Below are positions 63,049-64,000 of a stretch of 64,000 nucleotides of DNA, in pieces. The notes under the pieces were generated by a model. The model saw only the letters and a program-made list of their open reading frames with translations, did not search any database and had not been told where the DNA came from. This DNA is from Epinephelus fuscoguttatus (lineage: Eukaryota > Chordata > Actinopteri > Perciformes > Serranidae). The position numbers and the translations under genes were made by a program. The stretch lies in the NCBI RefSeq assembly GCF_011397635.1, contig NC_064755.1, positions 39,352,059 to 39,416,058 of the forward strand. The letters are read 5' to 3'. Numbering within the stretch: the first letter of the stretch is position 1; each line of letters opens with the position of its first letter.

Positions 63049-63858
63049 TCAGCCTGCAGCCTGTCTAAGCCTCCTCAACACCTCCTCCGGACTAAGAGAG
63101 GAGTCCACTCTGATGAGTTTGTCTCTGGACCTGGAGCCCTGTGAGAGGCAGGAAAAAGGAGGTAAAACAAGGCAGGATACATGCTGCAAAGGAGGATGGA
63201 TAAAAGTGGTAGGACACATGAGGTAAAGCAGCTGACAAAAAAGACATTAAAAAAATAGGATAAAGAAGGGGAGGGAGTTGATTTAGTACAGTTTCAGTCA
63301 GACTAACATGTTTAAATGTATTTTAAAAGTCTGGTTTTAGTCTGACTGACACAATAAATTGATTTTTTCTAATGTCATGTAAATGTACTGACTGAATCTG
63401 TGTGTCTGTTCATTCACTCATGCTCCATTTAGAATATCCCTCACCTTCAGTCTGAACACAGCTTATACACCATGAGATCAAAAACTGTCTCTTGTGAGTG
63501 TTAATAAGTTTCAGTAACCTTGTCAAGAGAGATGTGACTTTTCTTCAGCTCCAGAACTTCAGCCAGGAAGCGTATAAGCTCTGTGTTCGCTTCTCCGTCT
63601 GTTGGAGGGGCTGCGATGGCAACTCCCACCGCCTCTGCAGAAACCTCTGCAAGAGTAGAAGAACAAAAATGTTGTCGTCTAGGTGATCACAACAGCAGCT
63701 TTATTGTTATACATAGTATGAAGGTGACCTGTGATGCCGCTGTGTTTGGAGCCGGGCTTGGCGTGCACCGTTATGGTGACGGCTCCACTTTTGTCTCGAG
63801 CCACTGGACAGGAAGCTTCTGCCTCTGCTGCTACACTGGCAGCCGGCCGTCCTTTCAC
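63049..63858 (-). CDS. c15orf40: UPF0235 family protein, C15orf40 homologue (5' end not seen)
   Basis: This conserved family (DUF167/YggU-type fold) has no established function. The three minus-strand exons are 63858-63729, 63646-63519 and 63138-63049. Together they give 115 residues plus a stop, with phases that chain. Key segments are [40 protein letters not shown] and [20 protein letters not shown], which parallel human VTIAIHAKPGSKQNAVT, VAIAAPPSEGEANAE and [20 protein letters not shown]. The end is [15 protein letters not shown]. The first exon seen starts at an acceptor (63860-63859) in phase 0. The initiator ATG must lie upstream, in sequence I could not place or beyond the window. Human C15orf40 is near SH3GL3 and RPS17 on chromosome 15, as here. 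Confidence 0.9.
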
Positions 63859-63944
63859 CTGGTGGTTTAACAGTATGGAGGGTTAGTTGTAGTATATACC
63901 CCGATACAGATACTGAACTGCGCTGATTGGCTGCAACTTTAAAA

Positions 63945-64000
63945 TCACTGACAGATGAAGTTAATAACATTGATCATCTTGTTGCAATGCAGTGTTCTGC
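63945..64000 (+). mobile_element. Left end of a Tc1/mariner-like element, cut by the window edge
   Basis: CACTGACAGATGAAGTTAAT then AACATTGATCATCTTGTTGC and AATGCAGTGTTCTGC is the inverted counterpart of the right end at 62.45-62.53 kb (AACACTGGATTGTAATGACA, ATTCACTTCACCTGTCAG). The same family sits on both sides of the C15orf40 homologue. Confidence 0.55.

Overview
The window is nuclear DNA of a ray-finned fish, most likely a percomorph teleost. Seven vertebrate genes with small GT-AG exons are recognisable. The spaces between and inside them hold repeats typical of teleosts: Tc1/mariner copies, short inverted-repeat DNA elements, tRNA-derived SINEs, LINE fragments, and CA/TG and AT-rich microsatellites. 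There is no bacterial, organellar or CRISPR-type sequence, and I recognised no viral or LTR element.

Layout, left to right. The first coding exon of nedd1 (minus strand) runs off the left edge. pclaf (plus, 4 coding exons, 117 aa) is complete. fcsk (plus, 22 coding exons, 1085 aa) is complete and fills 8.0-19.2 kb. commd9 (minus, 6 exons, 195 aa) lies tail-to-tail with fcsk and head-to-head with an endophilin-A gene of the sh3gl3 type (plus, 10 exons, 373 aa). A repeat-rich spacer (31.4-38.0 kb) follows. rps17 (plus, 5 exons, 134 aa) comes next; its first coding exon is only the ATG, and introns 2, 3 and 4 each carry one copy of the same H/ACA-type snoRNA. A CART neuropeptide gene (minus, 3 exons, 104 aa) follows. 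A long gene-poor stretch (49-62.6 kb) holds LINE fragments, a 1.6 kb degenerate minisatellite and nested DNA elements. The last gene, a C15orf40/UPF0235 homologue (minus), lacks its 5' end here.

The genes are not an operon or pathway cluster. They cover centrosome organisation (nedd1), replication and PCNA control (pclaf), fucose salvage (fcsk), COMM-domain trafficking (commd9), endocytic membrane bending (endophilin), translation (rps17), neuropeptide signalling (cart) and an uncharacterised conserved protein. The grouping of sh3gl3-like, rps17 and C15orf40 recalls human 15q25, from memory.

The least ordinary signals are the triplicated intronic snoRNA in rps17, splice acceptors whose pyrimidine/TG tracts are microsatellites, two Tc1 copies with the same internal deletion joints, and a three-layer nested insertion at 60.2-62.5 kb. 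I did not find a convincing new protein-coding system.
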